From: Clostridium sp.
Lineage (GTDB): Bacteria; Bacillota; Clostridia; Clostridiales; Clostridiaceae
Assembly (NCBI GenBank): GCA_003539755.1
Contig: DPOH01000008.1
Span: 1 to 6,212, forward strand
DNA: 6,212 bases
Direction of reading: 5' to 3'
The notes below the pieces were generated by a model. The model was not told where the DNA came from. It worked only from the letters and a program-made list of their open reading frames with translations, and made no database searches. Numbering within the stretch: position 1 is the first letter of the stretch; the number at the start of each line of letters is the position of its first letter. A program made the position numbers and the translations under genes. Positions 1 through 6,207 of this stretch are shown here, in pieces.

Positions 1-517
1 AGATATAATGATGCCTGTTATGGATGGGCTTACAATGCTTGAAAAACTTCGTGAAGTTTCTACAGTTCCTGTAATTCTTCTTACAGCAAAAGGTGAAGAG
101 GAAGATAAACTTCAAGGATATGATTGTGGTGCAGATGATTATATTACTAAACCATTTAGTCCAAAAGTTCTTATGGCAAAAGTAAAAGCATTATTAAAAA
201 GAACAAGAAATGATATTGATTCAAGTTATCAAGAATTCAATGGACTTACTATAAATAAATTATCTCACGAAGTCAAAGTAGACGGAAAAGAAGTATCCTT
301 ATCTCCAAAAGAATACGAACTGCTTACTTATCTTATCACAAATGAAGGCATAGCATTAAGCCGTGATAATATTCTTGATAATGTATGGGGACTTGATTAT
401 TATGGCGATATAAGAACAGTTGATACTAATGTAAAAAGACTTAGAGAAAAATTAATGGATAAATCGAATCTAATAGTTACTGTTCGTGGAAGTGGATATA
501 AATTTGAAAACAAGTAA
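1..517 (+). CDS. OmpR/PhoB-family DNA-binding response regulator, 3' part
   Basis: This is the cytoplasmic transcription-factor half of a two-component system; the 5' end lies outside the window. The reading frame is open to the window edge (first full codon at 2-4), so the ATG at 8 is internal. That first codon is Asp in the context D-I-M-M-P-V-M-D-G, the phospho-acceptor site. Counting this Asp as 1, the conserved Thr (VILLTA) is at 28 and the conserved Lys (ITKPF) at 50, normal receiver spacing. About 50 residues of receiver are therefore missing. After a linker, a winged-helix output domain follows (about residues 78-171). It includes L-S-P-K-E-Y-E-L-L, the recognition-helix region R-T-V-D-T-N-V-K-R-L-R, and the terminal hairpin V-R-G-S-G-Y-K-F. 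The stop is TAA at 515-517, and the histidine kinase begins 39 nt downstream, so the two form an operon. Family is certain; regulon and symbol are not readable. Confidence 0.96.
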   Translation, partial: DIMMPVMDGLTMLEKLREVSTVPVILLTAKGEEEDKLQGYDCGADDYITKPFSPKVLMAKVKALLKRTRNDIDSSYQEFNGLTINKLSHEVKVDGKEVSLSPKEYELLTYLITNEGIALSRDNILDNVWGLDYYGDIRTVDTNVKRLREKLMDKSNLIVTVRGSGYKFENK

Positions 518-534
518 TCTTTTTGATTTATTTT

Positions 535-542
535 AAGAGGAG
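535..542 (+). promoter_or_regulatory. Ribosome-binding site of the histidine kinase, long spacer
   Basis: AAGAGGAG is a good match to the Shine-Dalgarno consensus, but 14 nt separate it from the ATG at 557, longer than the usual 5-10. An in-frame TAA at 548-550 excludes any start further upstream, and no ATG, GTG or TTG lies in frame between this stop and 557. The start is therefore fixed, and initiation may be modest, keeping kinase levels below regulator levels (inference). Confidence 0.7.
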
Positions 543-556
543 CTGATTAATATATA

Positions 557-2086
557 ATGAAATATAGTTTATCAAAAAAACTATTTGCAATAACATTAGG
601 GCTAATGCTGATTATAAAGCTTTTAACTTACTTTAGTCAGGCTTTTCTATTTGAAAAGTTCTATGTATATAAAAGAATAAATTCTCTTGTTGCTGAAGTA
701 GATAAATTTCATGATTTATATGCTCTTCATGTAGATGAAGATACTAATGTAATGAAAGTATTAGAAAAATTCGAAGATGATAATAACGCACAAATTGCAA
801 TTACTTCACTAAATGGTCAGCCTATATATCTTTCAAAAAAATTTGATCCTAATAGTGATAATTCAGCAACGCTTGCCAGTTTTTATGCTGATTTAATTGG
901 TAATACTGACTTAATTAATGATGTTATCAAGAATTCTAATACAAGATATGTTAAGTTTTATAGCGAGGATAGTAATTCCCATAAAATAGGTGTAATAAGT
1001 CCTATGTCAATACGCGGAAAAAATGACACTTTAATTTTCTGTGTTGCTTCAATACAACCTATTACAGAAGCTTCAGAAGTAATAAATGAATTTTTATTCT
1101 ACCTGCTTTTAGGTTTAATAGGAATATCCGTAATCCTTGCTTTAATATACTCAAATTTCATATCAAAGCCTCTTGTTACTATAACTAAGGTAGCTAATGA
1201 AATGGCAAATATGAATTTTTCAGTAATATGCCGCACAAACCGTAAAGATGAAATTGGTATTCTTGCTCATTCATTAAACTCATTATCAAAAAATCTTCAC
1301 GATTCACTTTTAGATCTTCAACATAAAAATCAAAAGCTTGAAGAAGATATAGAAAAAGAACGTAAGCTTGAGCAGATGAGAAAAGAATTTACAGATAACG
1401 TAAGTCACGAATTGAAAACACCTATAGGTATAATAGAAGGTTATGCTGAAGGTATAAAGGATGGTATTGTAACTGGAGAAGATGCACATCTTTATCTTGA
1501 AACAATTATAGATGAAGCTAAAAAGATGAGTGTTCTAGTAACAAATATGCTGGAACTTTCCAAGCTTGAAGCTGGTACTGTAAAGCCTAACTTTGAATCT
1601 TTTAACATCAATAGACTAATTAATAAGGTATTAAAAATTCATAAGCCTGATTTTGAAGAGCACAAGTTTAAAGTCAACTTTACTTCTACCAATGACTATA
1701 GTTATGTATATGCAGATCCATTCCAGATGGAGCAGGTTTTTACTAATCTTATTACTAATGCAATAAAATATACTCCTCCTGGTAATAATATAAATATAAA
1801 AATTGAAGAGGAATTTGATCGTTTCAGATTATCTGTACAAAATATGGGAACTACTATTCCTGAAGAAGAAATCAACAAATTATTTGATAAATTTTATAGA
1901 ATTGATAAATCAAGAGAACGTACTCAAAGAAACAGTACAGGGATAGGATTATCAATAGTTAAAAATATATTGCGTCTTCACAACAGTGAATTCCACATAC
2001 ACAACATAGATAATGGTGTAGAATTTTATTTTTATCTTTCTAAAATCGTACATAATGATGATGAAGACAATGAAGATGACCAATAA
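557..2086 (+). CDS. Membrane sensor histidine kinase (HAMP-HisKA-HATPase), VanS-like architecture
   Basis: This is the sensor partner of the upstream response regulator: it autophosphorylates on His and passes the phosphate to the regulator Asp. The protein has 509 residues. There is a first transmembrane helix at about 9-31 and an extracytoplasmic sensor region at about 32-176. A second helix lies at about 178-202, followed by a HAMP linker at about 203-255 and a short coiled coil (250-275). The HisKA motif N-V-S-H-E-L-K-T-P has the phospho-acceptor His284. The ATPase domain has an N box (N397, N401 in N-L-I-T-N-A-I-K-Y-T), an F box (K-L-F-D-K-F-Y-R-I-D, 441-450) and a G2 box (T-G-I-G-L-S-I-V, 461-468). 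The G1 box reads Q-N-M-G instead of D-x-G. This N-x-G form is common in VanS-like Firmicute kinases, so the enzyme is probably active. The tail (500-509) is almost entirely Asp, Glu and Asn. The sensor region matches no ligand-binding fold I can name, so the signal is unknown. Confidence 0.95.
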   Translation: MKYSLSKKLFAITLGLMLIIKLLTYFSQAFLFEKFYVYKRINSLVAEVDKFHDLYALHVDEDTNVMKVLEKFEDDNNAQIAITSLNGQPIYLSKKFDPNSDNSATLASFYADLIGNTDLINDVIKNSNTRYVKFYSEDSNSHKIGVISPMSIRGKNDTLIFCVASIQPITEASEVINEFLFYLLLGLIGISVILALIYSNFISKPLVTITKVANEMANMNFSVICRTNRKDEIGILAHSLNSLSKNLHDSLLDLQHKNQKLEEDIEKERKLEQMRKEFTDNVSHELKTPIGIIEGYAEGIKDGIVTGEDAHLYLETIIDEAKKMSVLVTNMLELSKLEAGTVKPNFESFNINRLINKVLKIHKPDFEEHKFKVNFTSTNDYSYVYADPFQMEQVFTNLITNAIKYTPPGNNINIKIEEEFDRFRLSVQNMGTTIPEEEINKLFDKFYRIDKSRERTQRNSTGIGLSIVKNILRLHNSEFHIHNIDNGVEFYFYLSKIVHNDDEDNEDDQ

Positions 2087-2090
2087 ATTA

Positions 2091-2127
2091 AAAAAGCAGA
2101 TTACGTGATATAGTAATCTGCCTTTTT
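2091..2127. terminator. Bidirectional intrinsic terminator between convergent operons
   Basis: GCAGATTAC (2096-2104) pairs perfectly with GTAATCTGC (2113-2121) around an 8-nt loop. An A tract (2090-2095) precedes the stem and a T tract (2123-2127, continuing T-rich to about 2142) follows it. It sits 4 nt after the histidine kinase stop and 25 nt beyond the dehydrogenase stop. Read rightwards it ends the two-component operon; read leftwards the A tract becomes a U tract and it ends the dehydrogenase operon. The pair A2095/C2122 is a mismatch in plus-strand RNA but a G-U wobble in minus-strand RNA, so the stem is longer on the minus transcript. Confidence 0.9.
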
Positions 2128-2152
2128 AATTATTTATTCTTAAATATAATTT

Positions 2153-2896
2153 CTATACAAATCCACCATCAGCTCGTATAATCTGACCTGTAATATATGA
2201 TGAATCATCACTGGCTAAGAATACAGCAAGCTTTCCTATCTCTTCAGGGGTTCCAAAACGTCCTAAAGGAATTTCTTCCTCTAATGATTTTCTATCTTCT
2301 TCACTGAATACTTCATTCATTTTAGTATTAATTACACCTGGAGCTATACCATTTACTCTTATATTAGACATTGCTAATTCTTTTGCTAGAGATTTAGTAA
2401 ATAAATTAAGTCCACCTTTTGTAGTTGAATATAAAACTTCACATGAAGCACCTACATCTCCCCACATTGATGATATATTTATTATATTTCCAGATCTCTT
2501 AGGTACCATATGCTGAAGTGCATATTTAGTTAAATAAACTGGCCCCATAAGATTTGTATTTATTATTCTTGATATATCCTCTTCTTCTGCATCCATAAAC
2601 AATCCAATAGTACTTATTCCTGCATTATTAACAAGAATATCTATCTTTCCCATTGTGCTTATGATTTTATCAATCATTAATTTACAGCCTTCTAATGAGC
2701 TTATATCCTGTTTTATTATTACTCCATAACCATTAACCTTCTTAACTTGTTCTAATGTTTCTTCTGCACCTTCATTATCCTTAGAATAGTTTATTACAAT
2801 ACTTGCCCCCTCTTTTGCAAGCTCAACAGCTATAGCTCTTCCAATTCCCCTTGAAGCACCTGTAACAAGTGCAACTTTTCCTGTTAACTTTCCCAT
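2153..2896 (-). CDS. ymfI: Short-chain dehydrogenase/reductase, probable YmfI-type (EF-P 5-aminopentanone reductase) or FabG-like
   Basis: This is a classical NAD(P)H-dependent SDR of 247 residues, cytosolic. Numbered from the ATG at 2896, it has the cofactor motif T-G-A-S-R-G-I-G at 12-19 (the Arg suggests NADPH) and N-N-A-G at 90-93. The catalytic tetrad is Asn115, Ser143, Tyr156 and Lys160, followed by P-G at 186-187. The stretch S-S-M-W-G...A-S-C-E-V-L-Y around the catalytic Ser and Tyr is unlike FabG (S-V-x-G) and matches, from memory, the YmfI group. YmfI reduces the 5-aminopentanone group on translation factor EF-P in Bacillus; whether this protein does so is inference, and FabG (3-oxoacyl-ACP reductase) is the usual fallback name. 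The frame stays open to a GTG at 2956 (267 aa), which overlaps the dipeptidase stop by one base. The ATG at 2896 was preferred because it places the cofactor motif at the normal distance and the extra 20 residues show no SDR similarity. Neither start has a good ribosome-binding site. It is the last gene of the three-gene unit. Confidence 0.85.
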   Translation of the reverse strand: MGKLTGKVALVTGASRGIGRAIAVELAKEGASIVINYSKDNEGAEETLEQVKKVNGYGVIIKQDISSLEGCKLMIDKIISTMGKIDILVNNAGISTIGLFMDAEEEDISRIINTNLMGPVYLTKYALQHMVPKRSGNIINISSMWGDVGASCEVLYSTTKGGLNLFTKSLAKELAMSNIRVNGIAPGVINTKMNEVFSEEDRKSLEEEIPLGRFGTPEEIGKLAVFLASDDSSYITGQIIRADGGFV

Positions 2897-2955
2897 CAAT
2901 GTATCAGCTAAATAATAGCCAAAGTTCACATCCTTCCTTAAATTTAATACCCCCA

Positions 2956-3888
2956 CTATAGAGTTTCTGAAAAAACTCTTAGGACATTTTTATAAAATAC
3001 TTTTTCTATTTCATCATCAGTAAAATCAGCACTTTTTAAGCCGTCATATAATTTATCAAACTGCGATGCATTTTCTATTTCAACTTCATTTAGTATACCA
3101 TCAAAATCACTTCCAAGGCAAAGAACATCTATTCCACCAACGTTTTTAATATGCTTGGCATGACGCACTATTTCTTCTATAGATGCAATGCTATCTTTTC
3201 CTAAAAAATCCGAACAAAAATTAAGGCCCATTATTCCACCTTTATTTGCTAAAAGTTTTATCATATAATCAGTTAAATTTCTAGGATGATTAGTTACTGC
3301 CCTAGCATTAGAGTGTGATGCTATGAATGGCTTTTTGCAAATTTTTATTAAATTATAAAATCCGCCATCAGATAAATGGGATGCATCAGGAATTATTCCA
3401 AGTCTTTCACATTCACTAATAACTTCAATACCCTTTTCAGTTAATCCTTCATTCTGATATTTAAATTTAAAATTAGGATATCCCAACTTATTTTTATAAT
3501 TCCATGTAACAGTCAATATTCTTATGCCTAAGTCATAAACTTTTTTTAGATTTTCTATCTTTCCTTCAAGGACCTCACCTTCTTCAATAGAAAGAAAGGT
3601 TGCTATTTTACCTTCTTTATGAACCTTGTTCATTTCAGGAATATTTTTTACAATTTGAATTTCATTACTGTTTTTGCTTACTTCATTAATAAAATTATTA
3701 TATATCTTCATGAATTCATCAAAAGAACTAGTATTAAGCTTCTGATCTACAAATATTGCAAATACCTGTGCAAGACAGTTTCCACTTTTTAATTTGTCTA
3801 TATCAACTTTGCATATACTTTCCTTCAAATTTAACTTTTCATAATACATTCTTCCAGCTGTATCACAATGTAAATCAATAAAATTCAT
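2956..3888 (-). CDS. M19-family (renal/membrane dipeptidase-type) zinc dipeptidase
   Basis: This is a binuclear-zinc peptidase of the amidohydrolase fold that cleaves dipeptides. Members vary widely in substrate, including D-amino-acid dipeptides. The protein has 310 residues, the short bacterial form. It has no signal peptide or membrane segment, so it acts in the cytosol despite the family name. Visible metal-site motifs in order are D-L-H-C-D-T (His7, Asp9), S-I-E-E-G (Glu102, bridging ligand), D-A-S-H (His171), A-S-H-S-N-A-R-A (His192), H-P-R-N-L-T-D (Arg203, substrate carboxylate) and G-S-D-F-D-G (Asp261). All expected ligands are present, so activity is likely. The usual I-E-G-G-H is I-E-E-G-E here. 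The start ATG at 3888 is well supported by AAGGAGG five bases upstream. The preceding phosphoesterase stop abuts this ATG (TAAATG), implying translational coupling. The stop at 2956-2958 touches the possible GTG start of the dehydrogenase. The real substrate cannot be read from sequence. Confidence 0.93.
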   Translation of the reverse strand: MNFIDLHCDTAGRMYYEKLNLKESICKVDIDKLKSGNCLAQVFAIFVDQKLNTSSFDEFMKIYNNFINEVSKNSNEIQIVKNIPEMNKVHKEGKIATFLSIEEGEVLEGKIENLKKVYDLGIRILTVTWNYKNKLGYPNFKFKYQNEGLTEKGIEVISECERLGIIPDASHLSDGGFYNLIKICKKPFIASHSNARAVTNHPRNLTDYMIKLLANKGGIMGLNFCSDFLGKDSIASIEEIVRHAKHIKNVGGIDVLCLGSDFDGILNEVEIENASQFDKLYDGLKSADFTDDEIEKVFYKNVLRVFSETL

Positions 3889-4827
3889 TTAATCCTCCTT
3901 AAGATAATCACTTAGATTTTCCGGCCCTGCACTTACACTTCTATTAATATATAAGTGATTTTCTTCATTTACATCTATTGCCCATTTTACTAATTCTATT
4001 TTCCCACATTTTATTTCAATTGATGTAATAGCTGATGGAAATACACAACATCCATCATTAAAATATAATCCTTCTCCTGGCTTTGGCATTCTGTCATTAT
4101 GAGTATGACCACATATCATCATCTTTTTTTCTTTCAATGAATATTGGCTAAGTATTTCATCTATCTTATCACCTTTATCATAATTTTTAGCAGGACTAGT
4201 TGGTGCTTTAAAACCTCCAACTCCTTCTAAAACTCTCCAAATATATCGAACAAGAAACCTACTTATTCTCCATAAATTACAGTTAAAAAAATCGACCTGA
4301 TGTCCATGAAATGCATATATTTCTTTATTTAAGGGCTTATAGTTTAAAACTACACCTTCATAAAATTTAATATTCTCATAAAGATGAATCATCTTATCAC
4401 CAAAGCTCTCACATATATTCTGACATGCAGTTTTCTGCTTTTTAACAAAATTATCATGGGATTTTATTATATCATGATTCCCATATACCAGGTAAAGTCT
4501 ATCCTTATTATTAAACTCATTTAATATTTCAAATATATCCTTATAAGCATATGCTATATCGAGACAATTCTTATTTTTCCAAATCTCATCTCCATCACCA
4601 AGTTCTATTAGTGTATACCCATTATTATAATAATAATTTAAAGCAGCTTTATATATGTTTTCATTCATTCTTAAAGAATCTGAATAACCTCCATCTCCCC
4701 TATGAACATCACTTATAAATACAATTTTTGAAGTATCATCAAAATCAATACATTTACCTTCATTTTGTATTCTCTTTAAAAATTTATTACTTACCTTACA
4801 CTTATTTTTCATATAATCTCTATCCAT
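3889..4827 (-). CDS. Calcineurin-like metallophosphoesterase, LpxH-like
   Basis: This 312-residue enzyme has the complete metal-binding set of the calcineurin-like phosphoesterase fold. The motifs are I-S-D-V-H-R-G-D (Asp40, His42), L-G-D-G-D-E (Asp78), Y-G-N-H-D (Asn117, His118), F-H-G-H (His174, His176) and C-G-H-T-H (His241, His243). It should hydrolyse a phosphomonoester, phosphodiester or pyrophosphate bond. The segment between F-H-G-H and G-H-T-H (about 181-215) is rich in Trp, Arg, Leu and Phe (N-L-W-R-I-S-R-F-L-V-R-Y-I-W) and then S-P-A-K-N. It resembles the lipid-binding cap region of LpxH-type UDP-diacylglucosamine pyrophosphatases. That, with the D-x-H...H-G-H order, is why I call it LpxH-like, but lipid A synthesis is not expected in a Clostridium, so the substrate is unknown. 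There is no signal peptide. The ATG at 4827 has no Shine-Dalgarno. A second ATG at 4812 (307 aa) has a weak AGAG five bases upstream and is a fair alternative start. It is the first gene of the unit. Confidence 0.9.
   Translation of the reverse strand: MDRDYMKNKCKVSNKFLKRIQNEGKCIDFDDTSKIVFISDVHRGDGGYSDSLRMNENIYKAALNYYYNNGYTLIELGDGDEIWKNKNCLDIAYAYKDIFEILNEFNNKDRLYLVYGNHDIIKSHDNFVKKQKTACQNICESFGDKMIHLYENIKFYEGVVLNYKPLNKEIYAFHGHQVDFFNCNLWRISRFLVRYIWRVLEGVGGFKAPTSPAKNYDKGDKIDEILSQYSLKEKKMMICGHTHNDRMPKPGEGLYFNDGCCVFPSAITSIEIKCGKIELVKWAIDVNEENHLYINRSVSAGPENLSDYLKED
3894..3900 (-). promoter_or_regulatory. Strong ribosome-binding site of the dipeptidase gene
   Basis: On the minus strand this reads AAGGAGG, a perfect Shine-Dalgarno core, 5 nt before the ATG at 3888. 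It lies inside the last codons of the upstream phosphoesterase gene, whose TAA (3891-3889) is immediately followed by the ATG. It is the best initiation signal in the three-gene unit, so the dipeptidase may be its most highly translated product (inference). Confidence 0.9.
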
Positions 4828-4844
4828 ATATAATAATTCATTTT

Positions 4845-4881
4845 ATTATATGAATATTATCTTATATATTTGAATATTATA
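4845..4881 (-). promoter_or_regulatory. Probable promoter region of the phosphoesterase-dipeptidase-dehydrogenase unit
   Basis: On the minus strand two perfect TATAAT hexamers occur, at 4850-4845 and 4881-4876, in the only gap between the glyA terminator and the phosphoesterase. The nearer one is preceded 18 nt upstream by TTCAAA (4874-4869), a poor -35. Transcription from it would begin near 4838 and leave only about 11 nt before the ATG at 4827. The gap is so AT-rich that TATAAT can occur by chance, so the exact element is uncertain; a promoter somewhere here is likely because a strong terminator lies just upstream. Confidence 0.45.
4851..4880. repeat. 10-bp direct repeat, 20-bp period
   Basis: TGAATATTAT occurs at 4851-4860 and again, identically, at 4871-4880, start to start 20 bp, close to two helical turns. 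Both copies overlap the likely promoter of the three-gene unit. It could be a paired regulator-binding site, but in such AT-rich sequence a chance repeat is quite possible. Confidence 0.5.
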
Positions 4882-4901
4882 TATTTTCATATACTTTAAA
4901 A

Positions 4902-4940
4902 TAAAGCACTTCAGGATAGTAACATTCCTAAAGTGCTTTA
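4902..4940 (-). terminator. Intrinsic terminator of glyA
   Basis: Arms 4902-4916 and 4926-4940 pair over 15 positions around a 9-nt loop (4917-4925), beginning 18 bases after the glyA stop. In minus-strand RNA all 15 positions pair, one as a G-U wobble (4912/4930); in plus-strand RNA that position is a C-A mismatch. The A-rich 4941-4957 on the upstream side and the run TTTATTTT downstream complete the structure. This orientation fits termination of glyA and separates it from the downstream three-gene unit. Confidence 0.9.
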
Positions 4941-4957
4941 CTTTTATTTTTTAATGA

Positions 4958-6193
4958 TTATTCATATAAAGGATACTTTTTACACAACGCTTCTACTCTT
5001 GCTTTAAGTAAAGATAAATCTCCATCTTTATTAACAATTACTTCATTCATAATATCAGCTATTTCTGCCATATCTTCTTTTTTAAATCCTCTAGTAGTTA
5101 TAGCAGCTGTTCCAATTCTAATACCTGAAGTTACAAATGGACTTCTTGTTTCATTTGGTACAGTATTCTTATTTGCAGTAATTCCTACTGAATCTAATAA
5201 GCTTTCTGCTTCTTTTCCAGTAATATCTTTATTATTTAAATCTACTAAGAATACATGATTATCAGTTCCACCAGAAACAATATTAAATCCTCTCTTCTTT
5301 AACTGTTCAGCTAATTCCTTACAGTTTTCAACTACTGATTTAGCATATTCCTTAAATTCTGGACTTAATGCTTCTTTAAAGCATACAGCTTTTGCAGCAA
5401 TAATATGTTCTAATGGACCACCTTGAATTCCTGGGAAAATATTTTTATTTAATAACTTAGCATATTTTTCTTTACAAAGTATTAATCCACCTCTTGGCCC
5501 TCTTAATGTCTTATGAGTAGTAGTTGTTACAAAGTCGCAGTAAGGTACTGGTGATGGATGTACTCCTGCAGCAACAAGACCGGCAATATGAGCCATATCT
5601 ACCATTAACAATGCATTTACTTCATCTGCTATTTCTCTTAATTTAGCAAAATCAATTATTCTAGAATAAGCACTTGCTCCAGCAACAATTAATTTAGGTT
5701 TACATTCTAATGCAATTTTTCTTATATTTTCGTAATCTAACATTTCAGTTTCTTTATCTACTCCATAAGGTACGAAATTATAAAGTCTTCCTGAAAAGTT
5801 TACTGGTGAACCATGAGTTAGGTGTCCACCATTACTTAAGTCCATTCCCATAACAGTATCTCCTGGTTCAAGAACTGAGAAGTATACTGCCATATTAGCC
5901 TGAGAACCTGAGTGAGGTTGTACATTTGCATGTTCAGCTCCAAACAATTCTTTAGCTCTATCTATAGCAATTTGTTCTATTTCATCTACTACATGACACC
6001 CTCCGTAATATCTTTTACCTGGATATCCTTCTGCATATTTATTAGTTAAATAGGAACCCATAGCCTCCATAACAGCTGGACTTACTATATTCTCCGACGC
6101 TATTAATTCAATTCCATTTCTTTGTCTGTTTAATTCTTTTTCAATTAGATCATAGATTTCCTTATCTTCTCTTTTGATATTTTCAAAATCCAT
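4958..6193 (-). CDS. glyA: Serine hydroxymethyltransferase
   Basis: This cytosolic PLP enzyme converts serine and tetrahydrofolate to glycine and 5,10-methylene-tetrahydrofolate, supplying one-carbon units for purine, thymidylate and methionine synthesis. It is complete at 411 residues, the normal bacterial length. Landmarks are I-E-L-I-A-S-E-N near the N-terminus, Y-A-E-G-Y-P-G-K-R-Y-Y-G-G (Glu55) and P-H-S-G-S-Q-A-N (93-100). His124 is the expected PLP-stacking residue. V-D-M-A-H-I-A-G-L carries Asp199, which should contact the pyridine nitrogen, and His202. The PLP-binding Lys228 is in T-T-T-T-H-K-T-L-R-G-P-R-G-G, and the substrate-carboxylate Arg359 is in S-G-I-R-I-G-T. The frame extends two codons further to a GTG at 6199, but GGGGTGA (6207-6201) sits 7 nt before the ATG at 6193 and only 1 nt before the GTG, so the ATG is chosen. 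It is followed by its own terminator. The promoter and any leader lie outside the window. Confidence 0.97.
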   Translation of the reverse strand: MDFENIKREDKEIYDLIEKELNRQRNGIELIASENIVSPAVMEAMGSYLTNKYAEGYPGKRYYGGCHVVDEIEQIAIDRAKELFGAEHANVQPHSGSQANMAVYFSVLEPGDTVMGMDLSNGGHLTHGSPVNFSGRLYNFVPYGVDKETEMLDYENIRKIALECKPKLIVAGASAYSRIIDFAKLREIADEVNALLMVDMAHIAGLVAAGVHPSPVPYCDFVTTTTHKTLRGPRGGLILCKEKYAKLLNKNIFPGIQGGPLEHIIAAKAVCFKEALSPEFKEYAKSVVENCKELAEQLKKRGFNIVSGGTDNHVFLVDLNNKDITGKEAESLLDSVGITANKNTVPNETRSPFVTSGIRIGTAAITTRGFKKEDMAEIADIMNEVIVNKDGDLSLLKARVEALCKKYPLYE

Positions 6194-6200
6194 TTTCACT

Positions 6201-6207
6201 TCACCCC
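6201..6207 (-). promoter_or_regulatory. Ribosome-binding site that decides the glyA start
   Basis: On the minus strand this reads GGGGTGA, one base off the extended Shine-Dalgarno GGAGGTGA core. It is 7 nt upstream of the ATG at 6193, an ideal distance, and a single base from the GTG at 6199, which would be too close. It therefore supports the 411-residue product. Confidence 0.8.

Noticed and set aside
1838..1852. Histidine kinase G1 box Q-N-M-G lacking the classic D-x-G, as a sign of a dead kinase
   Set aside because: The N, F and G2 boxes and the phospho-acceptor His are intact, and N-x-G in the G1 position is common in VanS-like Firmicute kinases.
2926..2931. ATG-TGA start-stop on the minus strand behind AAGGAAGG, as a regulatory minimal ORF
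   Set aside because: There is no spacer between the SD-like sequence and the ATG, so initiation is implausible; it is kept only as part of the leader question.
2153..2956. Hydroxysteroid dehydrogenase identity for the SDR
   Set aside because: Only general SDR motifs are shared; the S-S-M-W-G/A-S-C-E-V-L-Y signature and lack of bile-acid genes nearby do not support it.
1..3888. VanR/VanS-like pair near a dipeptidase, suggesting a glycopeptide-resistance cluster
   Set aside because: The dipeptidase is of the M19 family, not VanX (M15). It is convergent with the two-component genes and separated by a terminator, and no VanH or VanA-type ligase is present.
4809..4841. Tiny ORF of 10 codons on the minus strand overlapping the phosphoesterase start
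   Set aside because: It has no ribosome-binding site, its ATG lies at or upstream of the likely transcript start, and such short ORFs are expected by chance in AT-rich DNA.
4851..4880. Paired repeat as a remnant CRISPR array
   Set aside because: There are only two 10-bp AT-only-biased copies with a 10-bp gap, no cas genes and no spacer-like unique sequence.
6194..6199. GTG at 6199 as the glyA start
   Set aside because: It is only one base from the SD-like GGGGTGA, whereas the ATG at 6193 is at the ideal 7-nt distance and gives the usual family N-terminus.
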